DNA of 13,045 bases, from positions 1-13,045 of the forward strand of contig JABIFK010000105.1 in the NCBI GenBank assembly GCA_018650745.1, in the 5' to 3' direction. This document shows positions 1-9,400 of this stretch, in pieces. Each line of letters opens with the position of its first letter. Position 1 is the stretch's first letter. The DNA comes from Candidatus Latescibacterota bacterium (GTDB taxonomy: Bacteria > Latescibacterota > UBA2968). Both the position numbers and the translations under genes were made by a program. The notes under the pieces are model-generated. The model was not told where the DNA came from, did no database searches, and saw only the letters and a program-made list of their open reading frames with translations.

Positions 1-1
1 T

Positions 2-1201
2 CAGTCTGTTAAAATTCAGCGCAACGGACAAACAGAACCAGGCGCACTGCTTGCCCTTCAAGCCTTTTCGTTTAACCAAAAATACGGCGGATCAGCCCAA
101 AACCCCGATATCTATCAGGCGCTGCGTTTGGCTCTAAGTGGGTTAGACGACAACGCGCGGCATAAGCTACGCGGTCATAATGGCGCTGTGCGCGATGTGG
201 CATTTTATCCCAACAGCACGTCATTGGCCTCAGCCAGTGACGATGGATACATTGGGCTTTGGGATATCCAAACACGCACGCAAAAAGGCACCTTACACCC
301 AGGCGACAATCGCATTCGATCCGTTGCCGTCAGCCCCAAAGGACAATGGTTGGCATCGGGGGGAACAGAAGGCGGTATTCAGGTGTGGCAATTAGACACC
401 CCAAATGCCCTGCCTATACAATTGCTAACACCTGTAGAAGGAACGGTTATCAGCGCCCTTATATTTGATCCCACAGGAACCTATTTGGCCGCAAGCAGTC
501 TAAATGGCCAAATATGGACCTGGCGCGTGGCACAATGGACAGAAACATCGTCCTTATCAACCGCTGATGGTGAACGCATTCAGACTCTGGCATTTAGCCC
601 TAAGGGCCACACACTGGCTTGGGCGGGTAGCAAGGGTATTATTCAGATGGTCGAGATGCAAAATCCATCTCAAACAACAACATTCAATGACAGTCAAACC
701 CCTATTTTATCTATCGACTTTAGTGCCAACGGGCAACACTTGGCCTCAGGTCATGCCAACGGCAACATCTTAATCTGGAATGTGCAAACGCCCGAAGCAG
801 ACCCTATACGCCTCATTGGCCATACCTCATCTGTCACATCTGTCAGCTTCAATCCCGACAACCAGTTGCTGGCATCAGGCAGTTTGGACAAAACCTTACG
901 CATCTGGAACGTCGAATATCCCGATGCAGAATCCATATCTATCGAACACGACCACTGGGTCTGGGCAGTCGCATTTAGCCCAGACGGTAATCTACTCGTA
1001 TCGGGTGGTGCAGATCAAATTATCTACACGTGGACCACGCGAGCCAAAGCACTCGCCGGGCAAGTATGCGACAAAATCAGTCGAAATCTAAGTATAAAAG
1101 AATGGAAAACATTTGTAGGGGAAGACATTCCCTATGAGAAGACATGCCCAAATTTGCCGGGGGATGAACAAACATTGGGAAACACCACAAGCGAATATTA
1201 A
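2..1201 (+). CDS. WD40-repeat propeller protein, C-terminal part (5' end outside window)
   Basis: The reading frame is open from base 2 without a start, so this is the C-terminal ~399 residues of a larger protein; TTG 128 is only an in-frame codon, not a convincing start. The leading stretch (ALLALQAFSFNQKYGG, then an IYQALRLAL helix) is the helical linker that, in bacterial proteins I know, joins an N-terminal STAND-NTPase, caspase-like or similar signalling module to a WD40 propeller. About seven WD40 repeats follow, enough for one complete propeller. Clear blades begin at LRGHNGAVRDVAF, LIGHTSSVTSVSF and HDHWVWAVAFSPDG and end in strands such as GLWDI, RIWNV and YTWTT. The C-terminal tail (VCDKISRNLSIKEWKTF, then IPYEKTCP) carries two Cys and recurs in this protein class. 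The likely role is a cytoplasmic protein-interaction platform. The effector domain upstream cannot be seen, so the output is unknown. The gene ends 32 bases before the ATG of the receptor gene. Confidence 0.88.
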   Translation, partial: QSVKIQRNGQTEPGALLALQAFSFNQKYGGSAQNPDIYQALRLALSGLDDNARHKLRGHNGAVRDVAFYPNSTSLASASDDGYIGLWDIQTRTQKGTLHPGDNRIRSVAVSPKGQWLASGGTEGGIQVWQLDTPNALPIQLLTPVEGTVISALIFDPTGTYLAASSLNGQIWTWRVAQWTETSSLSTADGERIQTLAFSPKGHTLAWAGSKGIIQMVEMQNPSQTTTFNDSQTPILSIDFSANGQHLASGHANGNILIWNVQTPEADPIRLIGHTSSVTSVSFNPDNQLLASGSLDKTLRIWNVEYPDAESISIEHDHWVWAVAFSPDGNLLVSGGADQIIYTWTTRAKALAGQVCDKISRNLSIKEWKTFVGEDIPYEKTCPNLPGDEQTLGNTTSEY

Positions 1202-1233
1202 TTTCTCAATTGGAGTCGAAAAAGGATAGGGAT

Positions 1234-3924
1234 ATGGCATTTGGCAAGCACGCATTCTCAGATCGGCAGCAATTTTCAGCCCCTCTGAGATTTTATTATC
1301 TGATTATTTGCATCATGTACCTGTTGTGCATCACACCTGCATCGGCACAACACGATTGCACACTCGCACTTATTGAAGCAGACAAAGCTTATCAAACGGG
1401 CCAGTTTAATAAGGTTATTGATTTGCTGACCCCATGTGTGGGCAGTCCTATTTCAGTAAAAGAAAAAGTGGCCATCTACCGGCTTCTATCTCTAACACAT
1501 CTCTCCACCGATGACACCGAGTTGGCCGAAAATTTTGTCACCCGGTTGCTCACCATCAAACGCAACTTCGAAACCACCCTGCAAGATCCTCCGTTGTTTA
1601 CCGAAATGGTCGAAGAAGTCAAGCTCGAACTGGCCAGCACGCAAGTGTCATCCGTTTCAAAAAACAACGAAAGCCTTTTAGAAGCACCCGCTACAGTCAT
1701 CCTCATAACCGAAGAAGAAATTAAACGACGTGGTTATTTAGATCTCGAAGCACTCTTTCACGACCTGCCAGGTTTTGATATCTCGCGCGGCAACGGCGTG
1801 CAATATTCCCTTATTTACCAGCGAGGATACCGCTCAAACGGCACCGATAAAACGTTGTTTCTGATCGATGGCGTTGAAGAAAACGACTTGTGGACCAACT
1901 TTACCTATTTGTCTCGGCAATATCCACTAAGCAACATCAAACGCATTGAACTTATCCACGGTCCGGCTTCTACTATGTACGGTGCCAATGCATTTTTAGG
2001 GGTGGTCAACATCATCACCAAAGAACCCGGTAACCTCGTCAAAAAAGGCAAAAAATTTGGTGCCAATATTCAGATCAACAACGGTCAAATGGCCACGCGT
2101 TATGTAGATGCGACCGTGGCAGCCCGGCACGAAAACATCTCAATATCAGTCACCGGGCGTGTTTTTCAATCTCACGAAAGAGACCTTTCAGATTTTCCAG
2201 ACTGGGACTATCAAACGCACCCGCTGCCCTTCTATCAGGACAAGCTCACCATCAGCGGCACCAATGAAGACGGCAGCTATCGTGCACAAACCTTTCTCGA
2301 AGAAAACGACGTCGATCCCGATCACCCTTATATCTCAATTATACGAGATGCAAATAACGTAGCCCAAACCATCAATATTACAGAAGTGGGTGCTCAAAAA
2401 GCCCGTGACATCGATCAGGCCACACTCAATCAAATTGTAGAAGGCAACCCCGTTCAATATACCAACCACACTCGTGACTGGCTGCTCAATGCCAAAATAC
2501 GATCTGAAGGATTCACCCTTGGTTTTCAAACATGGCGACGAGCAGAAGGCACCATTGGCTGGTTTGTAGATGATCGAGAAGGCACCTCAGAAAATGGAGG
2601 CGTCTGGATTCCTCGCAATACGTTTTTATACATGAAATATGACAAAGCTATTAATGAAAATCTCTTTTTTACCTTTTTTACACGCTACAAATCCCATTCT
2701 CTCGACAGCGACAACAAAATTCTGATCTTCAGAAGTTATGCCGGTGAAGGCCGCTGGGGGTTGAGCCAGTTGCTAAAAGACAGTCAGGGCTTTTGGTTTC
2801 CCCTGTGGTTTTATCGTTTGTCTAAAGAGTTGCGTATTGAGGCCAAAGCCTTATACGTTCCTTCAGAAAAATTTAATATTGTCGCTGGCATTGAAGCCCG
2901 AAACGGGCATATTCAGGGCAACTATGTTACCTCCATATCGCCCAATCCTTCAGAAACGGGCAATCACAGTGCGCAAACCGGTGGCAACCATTTTGAAAAC
3001 CGAGACATTGGCATTTATGGGCAAGCCTCTTACAAAGCCCATTCAGACATTAAGCTGGTATTGGGTGGGCGTGTAGACAACAACAAAATTCGAGACACAC
3101 TCGGTTATGGCACCGTGTTCAATTCCCGAGCCGCTGTGGTATACACGCCGTCTCAATATGTTTTTAAAGCGGTCTACTCCGAAGCCTTTAAAGCAGCCTC
3201 CAATTGGGCCAAATATGCAACCTCGCCGAGCCGAGGTATTTCCAACCCAGAGCTTCAACCCGAACGTGTGAAAAACATCGAACTCAGTGCAGGCTGGCAA
3301 ATTCGCGACGGATTTTTTGTCGATATGAGCACATATTCCGCTTCATATAGCGATGTGGTGGGAACCGCGCAAATCACACAGCCCGATGGCTCAACCACCA
3401 CGCAAAACCGAGCCATTGGCCGCCTCAAAATTCGTGGGCTTCAAACAAACCTAACGTGGAAATACAAAGACTATGCGCTCTATAGCAATTATACCTTTAC
3501 CAACCCCAAAAACGTGGAACCCACAGACAGCGACGGCAGTTTGATCACAGATACACAAGGCAATCCTTTACAAACACGCATTGGTGATATTGCCAGCCAC
3601 CAAATAAACCTGGGCGTCAATGCCATCTATTGGAACCGCCTCAATGTAAACCTACGCCTAAATTATGTGGGCAACAAAAAAACGGGCAAAAATACCACAG
3701 TTGAAGCCAACCCCCTCGACGAAATTGGTGCATACACCACACTAAACGGTGCAATAACTTTAGAAAATGTTCTTCCCAATGCGTCGCTTCAGATCATCGC
3801 AAACAACATTCTCGACAAAGAATATGCCCATCCGGGTGCCCGAAGTGCCGATGGCAAAATTCTGGCCGCTCAGTTCCCACAGAACCGACGCAATATTATG
3901 CTACGCTTACTGGCCGACTTTTAA
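1234..3924 (+). CDS. TonB-dependent outer-membrane receptor with N-terminal helical (TPR-like) domain
   Basis: I prefer ATG 1234 (896 aa) to TTG 1210 because a purine-rich stretch (AAAGGATAGGG) lies just before it. Residues 1-38 look like a signal peptide with a long n-region, a hydrophobic core (YYLIICIMYLLC) and cleavage after ASA. Residues ~39-140 form a helical TPR-like domain with two Cys (42 and 68) that could form a disulfide, ending in a DPPLFTEMVEEV motif. The plug follows at ~146-265: APATVILITEEEIKRRGYLD, LPGFDI, LFLIDGVEE, IKRIELIHGPASTMYGANAF and GVVNIITKEPG. A beta-barrel with alternating aromatic strands fills the rest and ends in Phe, as barrel proteins do. Family knowledge: such receptors import siderophores, cobalamin, glycans or other large ligands using TonB-ExbBD energy; no TonB or ExbBD is in the window. 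The ligand is unknown. The N-domain takes the place of the carboxypeptidase-like or STN domain seen in many Bacteroidota receptors, which suggests a periplasmic partner. Confidence 0.93.
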   Translation: MAFGKHAFSDRQQFSAPLRFYYLIICIMYLLCITPASAQHDCTLALIEADKAYQTGQFNKVIDLLTPCVGSPISVKEKVAIYRLLSLTHLSTDDTELAENFVTRLLTIKRNFETTLQDPPLFTEMVEEVKLELASTQVSSVSKNNESLLEAPATVILITEEEIKRRGYLDLEALFHDLPGFDISRGNGVQYSLIYQRGYRSNGTDKTLFLIDGVEENDLWTNFTYLSRQYPLSNIKRIELIHGPASTMYGANAFLGVVNIITKEPGNLVKKGKKFGANIQINNGQMATRYVDATVAARHENISISVTGRVFQSHERDLSDFPDWDYQTHPLPFYQDKLTISGTNEDGSYRAQTFLEENDVDPDHPYISIIRDANNVAQTINITEVGAQKARDIDQATLNQIVEGNPVQYTNHTRDWLLNAKIRSEGFTLGFQTWRRAEGTIGWFVDDREGTSENGGVWIPRNTFLYMKYDKAINENLFFTFFTRYKSHSLDSDNKILIFRSYAGEGRWGLSQLLKDSQGFWFPLWFYRLSKELRIEAKALYVPSEKFNIVAGIEARNGHIQGNYVTSISPNPSETGNHSAQTGGNHFENRDIGIYGQASYKAHSDIKLVLGGRVDNNKIRDTLGYGTVFNSRAAVVYTPSQYVFKAVYSEAFKAASNWAKYATSPSRGISNPELQPERVKNIELSAGWQIRDGFFVDMSTYSASYSDVVGTAQITQPDGSTTTQNRAIGRLKIRGLQTNLTWKYKDYALYSNYTFTNPKNVEPTDSDGSLITDTQGNPLQTRIGDIASHQINLGVNAIYWNRLNVNLRLNYVGNKKTGKNTTVEANPLDEIGAYTTLNGAITLENVLPNASLQIIANNILDKEYAHPGARSADGKILAAQFPQNRRNIMLRLLADF

Positions 3925-3929
3925 TTATG
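3922..3929 (+). promoter_or_regulatory. Stop/start junction with probable translational coupling
   Basis: The receptor stop TAA (3922-3924) and the transporter ATG (3927-3929) are separated by two bases. The preceding sequence (GGCCGACTTTTAATT) has no purine-rich ribosome-binding site, so reinitiation by ribosomes finishing the receptor is the simplest reading. This would link production of an outer-membrane and an inner-membrane component. Confidence 0.6.
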
Positions 3930-6398
3930 AACCTTCGCCATACCATCGCCGATGCACTCAACATTCGCTCGGGTGAGAGTAACGCCATTGCCTTACTGGC
4001 AAGTTATTCTTTCCTCGCCGGTATCTGCTTGGCCTATGTGATTTCGCTGGGCAACGCTTTTTTTCTGGTCGAATTTGGCCCCGGATATTTGGCACCCGGT
4101 TACATTATTACAGGTATAGTGGGCTACATCACAGGGTTATTGCTGTCTTGGATACAAAAACGTATCGCGTTTGCCAAACTGGTACACCTCATCATTATCT
4201 TTCTCCTTGTGCTAACGTGCATATTCCGCGTTGGATTTTGGTTTGCCTCCGATCGCCCGCTCATATGGGGTTTTACCACGGGTCAACTGATGGCTGGCGG
4301 CATGTTTGTCAGTATTGGCACGTACATCATGTTGGTCTATTTTGTCTTTAGAAGCCTGTCTGGTCGACTGTTTAACCTACGTCAGGGCAAACGCCTCTTT
4401 GGCCTCATCAGCTCTGGTGATGTCATCTCCTCCATTATCGGTTTTTTCTCAGTCCCGCTGCTGGTTCGATTTTTCTCCAACGCTGCTGACCTTCTGTTTA
4501 TCGCTTCGGGTAGTCTATTGATGTGCCTATGGGTGCTGTCTATGATCACCCATCGGTTTTCCACCCAGCTCGACTCACAGATAGAAAAACGAGGAGTACA
4601 AGTACAAAGCGGTTTCTCAGACCTGATTAAAAGCCGTTATTTTGTCCTCTTTTTTCTTCTCTCATCAGCCTCTGTTTTTGGGTTCTATTATATCGACTAC
4701 GCCTTCCTAGGTCAGTTGCGTGTACGCTTTCCTGACAAGGCACAACTGGCTCAATTCATCGGTATTTTTTATGGCGTCATTCGCATTGTCGAATTTGTTC
4801 TAAAAACCTTTCTCTCCGGGTGGTTGATCAACCAATATGGTCTTCGATTTGGTCTGGTTGTACTGCCCCTGCTGCTTTGTATCGTCAGTGCGCTTGCAGC
4901 ACTCAGCGGCACGCTGCTTGCCAATGCCACTTCGGCGGTTTTTTTGTTAATCGCACTGGGCAAGCTGATTGAGCGCGTTGTTACCAAATCGATTTACGAA
5001 CCCTCTTTTAACATTCTTTACCAATCTCTCGATCCAGATTTGCGGTTGTCTGTACAAACCAAAATCGAGGGTATTGTGCAGCAACTGGCCGCTCTGCTTG
5101 CTGGTCTAACACTGCTATTTTTTAGCAAAGTGGGGTCTTTTCAACTCGTCATCGATGTGCTGGTACTCATCTTTTTGGGCTGGGTTTTCATTTCTATATT
5201 CATGTATCGCGCCTATAGAAACACCCTGTTACAAAACCTAAATCAACAGACCGAGGACAACAACACATCGGCACCCACCAAAATATCCAGCGGGCACTTG
5301 TTAGATGAACAAACTGCTCAGACTAAAGCAGAAATCAAAGATGCAGTAGACAATATGGCATGGTGCATGTCGGCATTAATAGATCTCAACGAAGACAATG
5401 CACGTCAGAATCGTTTGAAATCTGTTTTGGGTACCGAAATAGACCAAAATCGAGAACGCATATTTCACCAGCTTTCTTCAATTTATGATCCACGGCACAT
5501 TCAACTGGTACAAGACAATTTCAAAAATGCCAGCAATGATAGCAAAGCCTATGCGTTAGAGCTGATTGACCTGTTTGTCGATCCTGAATTGAAAGTGCTT
5601 CTCTTTCCACTCTTAGATGATTTGACCCTCAACCAACGCCTGAAACGTCTCGAACCTTATTGCCCACAACAACATCTCAATCTCGAGAATCGTCTCAAAG
5701 ACATGGTAAACCGACAACCGGCAAAAATCGACCGGTGGATCAAGGCATGTGCCCTACATGCTTTTCCATCTTTGCCAGCACCTACTGTTGCCAACGAACT
5801 GGTTGCCACATTATACCATCCAGATCCCTTGCTCAGAGAAACAGCCGCTTGGAGCATCTGCGAAATAGACCATACATTTCTCACAACTTACATCCAGCAT
5901 CTGCCCGAAAAGAATCACCCCAACATCGATCACGCATTTCAGACACCCCATTACCATAGCAAGGTGTGGTTAACCCTTGAAAAAGTGACATTCTTAAAAA
6001 GTGTCCCATTGTTTTCACATATTCCCGAAAATATGATGGTTTACTGGGCATCTAGTCTGAGTGAGAGACAGGTGCAACCAGAAGAAACTTTTATTATAGA
6101 AAGAGACACACGAAATGATATCTATATCATTGTCGAAGGACAGGTACGCATACACACAGGTTTAGAAATTGCAGCAACACTTAATAAAGGGGATATACTA
6201 GGTCATATGCCTGCCCTCAATCTCCATATGCCTGCCGAATCCGCTACCGCAAACAATGCTGTCAAATTGTGTTTGCTCGATCAAAATGCCCTATCTGATT
6301 TTATGGACAACCACGCAGAGATTGCACAAGGAATGATTCATGACCAAAAGGTATCCACGATGTCTGCTGCTGATACCGATGGAATACAAACCCTATAA
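3927..6398 (+). CDS. 12-TM ADP/ATP-carrier-like (Npt/MFS) transporter with HEAT-like linker and C-terminal cNMP-binding-like domain
   Basis: The 823-residue protein has three parts. Residues ~15-435 hold about twelve hydrophobic segments in an arrangement like the nucleotide-transporter (Npt, ADP/ATP translocase-like) branch of the major facilitator superfamily. Residues ~440-680 are soluble and helical with HEAT-like character (for example LLFPLLDDLTLNQRLKRL and ELVATLYHPDPLLRETAAW). Residues ~687-800 resemble a cyclic-nucleotide-binding beta-roll (VTFLKSVPLFSHIPENMM, then FIIERDTRNDIYIIVEGQVR). The phosphate-binding cassette is degenerate: the usual Glu after the Gly is His760 and the usual Arg before the Ser/Thr-Ala is Glu771, so cAMP or cGMP binding is doubtful. 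The ATG lies two bases after the receptor stop with no visible Shine-Dalgarno sequence, which suggests translational coupling. Inference: an inner-membrane transporter or membrane sensor working with the receptor. Substrate unknown; the nucleotide-transport label rests on overall resemblance only. Confidence 0.85.
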   Translation: MNLRHTIADALNIRSGESNAIALLASYSFLAGICLAYVISLGNAFFLVEFGPGYLAPGYIITGIVGYITGLLLSWIQKRIAFAKLVHLIIIFLLVLTCIFRVGFWFASDRPLIWGFTTGQLMAGGMFVSIGTYIMLVYFVFRSLSGRLFNLRQGKRLFGLISSGDVISSIIGFFSVPLLVRFFSNAADLLFIASGSLLMCLWVLSMITHRFSTQLDSQIEKRGVQVQSGFSDLIKSRYFVLFFLLSSASVFGFYYIDYAFLGQLRVRFPDKAQLAQFIGIFYGVIRIVEFVLKTFLSGWLINQYGLRFGLVVLPLLLCIVSALAALSGTLLANATSAVFLLIALGKLIERVVTKSIYEPSFNILYQSLDPDLRLSVQTKIEGIVQQLAALLAGLTLLFFSKVGSFQLVIDVLVLIFLGWVFISIFMYRAYRNTLLQNLNQQTEDNNTSAPTKISSGHLLDEQTAQTKAEIKDAVDNMAWCMSALIDLNEDNARQNRLKSVLGTEIDQNRERIFHQLSSIYDPRHIQLVQDNFKNASNDSKAYALELIDLFVDPELKVLLFPLLDDLTLNQRLKRLEPYCPQQHLNLENRLKDMVNRQPAKIDRWIKACALHAFPSLPAPTVANELVATLYHPDPLLRETAAWSICEIDHTFLTTYIQHLPEKNHPNIDHAFQTPHYHSKVWLTLEKVTFLKSVPLFSHIPENMMVYWASSLSERQVQPEETFIIERDTRNDIYIIVEGQVRIHTGLEIAATLNKGDILGHMPALNLHMPAESATANNAVKLCLLDQNALSDFMDNHAEIAQGMIHDQKVSTMSAADTDGIQTL

Positions 6399-6440
6399 CA
6401 ACGCAATCATCTGTCTTATTCACAACTTTAAGGCAAAAAA

Positions 6441-9400
6441 ATGACCAAAGTCTTCCAATACACAATGGCATTCATGCTTTTTCTTTTTGCCTCAGGCACG
6501 CAGTCTGTCGCCGCGACACAAAATTTGGGCCATTGGTATACCTACGATGTAACCGATGGATTGGGCAGTGGCAAAGTATCGGACATCATGCTCGACCAAC
6601 AGGGTTATCTTTGGTTTGCCACCTTAGGCGGCGGTGTGAGCCGCTACGACGGTGAAGATTGGCAAAGCTTTACCACAATCGACGGACTGGCACACAATTG
6701 GGTGCACACCATTTTTCAAGATCGCAAAGACAACCTCTGGTTTGGCACAAGCAATGGTGTCAGCAAGTTTGATGGAAAGACATGGACAACATTCACCACA
6801 AAAGACGGGTTGGCGAGCAATGCCATATTATCCATCATACAAGATCAAAATGACGATCTGTGGTTTGGAACCGGTAGCATTTTTTCGGTAGGCGGAAAAG
6901 GTGTTAGCAAATTTGATGGGGAAAATTGGACCACATTCACCACAAAAGACGGGCTCGTTGGCAACACTGTTTATGCCATCACCCAAGACAAACAAAACAA
7001 CCTCTGGTTTGGCACAAACAATGGTGTCAGTAAATTTGATGGGAAGGCGTGGACAACACGTACCACAAAAGATGGGCTGGCAGACAACACCGTTTATGCC
7101 GTCACCCAAGACAAACAAAACAACCTCTGGTTTGGCACAAACAATGGCATCAGCAAATTTGACGGAAAAGCGTGGACGACATTCAACACAAAAGATGGGT
7201 TGGCAAACAATCAGGTGCGATCCATTTGTCAAGATCGCAATGACAACCTTTGGTTTGGCACAAATGGCGGAGGCGTCAGTCAGTTCGACGGAGAAAAATG
7301 GACCACGCTAACAACTGCAGATGGTTTAACACACAACTGGGTTGTTGCCGTTTTTCAAGACAGAGAAGGGCATCTTTGGTTTGGTAGCGATGGCGGGGGT
7401 ATCAGTCGCTATAGCAAAACATTTCGAACCTTTACAGCCGAAGATGGGCTGGCAAACGATGTGATTGTATCGGCATTTCAAGATCGGGAAGGGAGCCTCT
7501 GGTTTGGCAGCGATGGGGGTGGGGTAAGCAAATTTAATGGGAAAGAATGGCACACATTTACCACAAAAGACGGGTTGGCAGGAAATAAAGTAAGATCCAT
7601 TACCCAAGATTCAAAAGGTACTTTCTGGTTTGGCACAGAACAAGGCGTGAGCAAATTCGATGGCACAAATTGGCAAACATTTACCACAGAAGATGGACTG
7701 ACCCAAAACCACATTTACGCTATATTTTTCGACCACATAAACCGGCTCTGGGTTGGCACGGGTAGTTTTGATATTTCAGGTAAAGGCGTGAGCCGATTTG
7801 ATGGCACGCGATGGCAAACATTTACCACAAAAGACGGACTGGCAAACAATACCGTCTTTTCTATTGCCCAAGACCGAGACAACAATCTTTGGTTTGGAAC
7901 GCTCAATGGCATTAGCAAATACGATGGCACCAATGTACACATTTATACAACCAAAGATGGGCTTGCACACAACCAAGTCAGATGCATATTTCAAGACAGA
8001 GACGGTAATCTCTGGTTTGGAACCGAACAGGGTGTGAGCTTGTTTGATGGCAAAAATTTTACCAATTATACAACCAAAAATGGATTGGTAGACAATCAGG
8101 TGCGCTCTATTTTCCAAGACAGAGAGGGCAACCTGTGGTTTGGAACGCTCGGTGGAGGGGTCACACGATTTGATGGGAAAGTATTCCAAAACATGACCCT
8201 TCAAGACGGTCTGGCCGGAAATGGTATTTACGCCATTTTGCAAGATAAAACCGGCAGTCTGTGGTTTGGAACACTCGGAGGAGGGGTCACGCGCTATACC
8301 CCACCCCCTCCTGTTCACCCCCCCATCTTTATCGATGCAATTGTTGCCGGGCGCCGATATGAAAACACAGATGAATTGAGCGTGCCATCCAGTGTGGGTC
8401 TCATCGCATTTGAGTTTCACGGCATCAGTTTCAAAACCCGCTCCAATGCGATGATCTATCGCTACAGACTCAAAGGACATCAAGACAATTGGGAAGTTAC
8501 ACACAATCGCCGTGTAGAATTTCAAGATTTGCCCACGGGAGATTACATCTTTGAAGTACAAGCAATCGATCGCGATCTCGTTTATTCCAAACAGACCGAT
8601 ACAGCTACACTCAAGGTTTATTACCAACCCATGTCCAGTTCCGTTCAAATTGCCCATCTAAATATCCAAGACGTATTCCCATCCTATTACAAAACATATT
8701 CTGAATTCTCCATTGGCACCATCGAAGTCTCCAACGATGACCCAAATCCCATCGAAGCCAAAGTAAGCTTTTTTATTCCCGACTTTATGAACCGTCCGAC
8801 CGAACAAACCGTAACATTGTCCCCACAATCCAAACAAACAATCCCCCTGCGTGCCATCTTCAACCCCGACATTCTGAACCTCAAAGACAATGTCTCCGTC
8901 CAGGCCGAGGTGGCACTTTCTTGCGAAGTCAGCAGCCATACGATTGCGGTCAAAAAACTGCTCAACACAAACATCTACGGACGGGGTACACTCATGTGGG
9001 ATGATCTGGGCAGAGCCGCTGCTTTTGTCACCCCCGAAGATCCCGATGTAACACGTTTTGCACGTGGCTTATACGACACCTATCGCCGTCAGATCAAAAC
9101 CTCTGCCAGTGATGGCAATATTCCTACGGCCATGCTCATCTTCGAAGCGCTTAATGCACATGGCATTAAATATGCACAAGATTCCAGCACACCTTATTCA
9201 CAAGTGCGAGCCAACCATTCTGTTTTAGACAACATCCAATATCCTTCAGAGCTTTTGCAAAGCAAACTCGGCGATTGTGATGACTGCACAGTATTGTATT
9301 GTTCCCTGTTAGAGAACCTGAATATTTCCACAGCCTTTATCGACTATCCAGAACATATCTTAATGATGTTTGACTCGGGTGTAACCGCTCGCCATGCCTT

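Noticed and set aside
128..130. TTG as the start of the WD40 protein
   Set aside because: The frame is open to the left edge and the residues before it continue the family linker, so the gene begins outside the window.
6399..6440. Terminator or promoter between the transporter and propeller genes
   Set aside because: No hairpin with a T-run and no convincing -35/-10 pair is visible in these 42 bases.
6901..7311. 136-codon open frame in another forward frame with repeated NKTTSGLAQT units
   Set aside because: Its repeats are the blade DNA read out of frame.
7776..8657. 293-codon open frame on the reverse strand across the propeller blades
   Set aside because: It follows the blade periodicity and reflects the repeated DNA; no start signal or recognisable domain.
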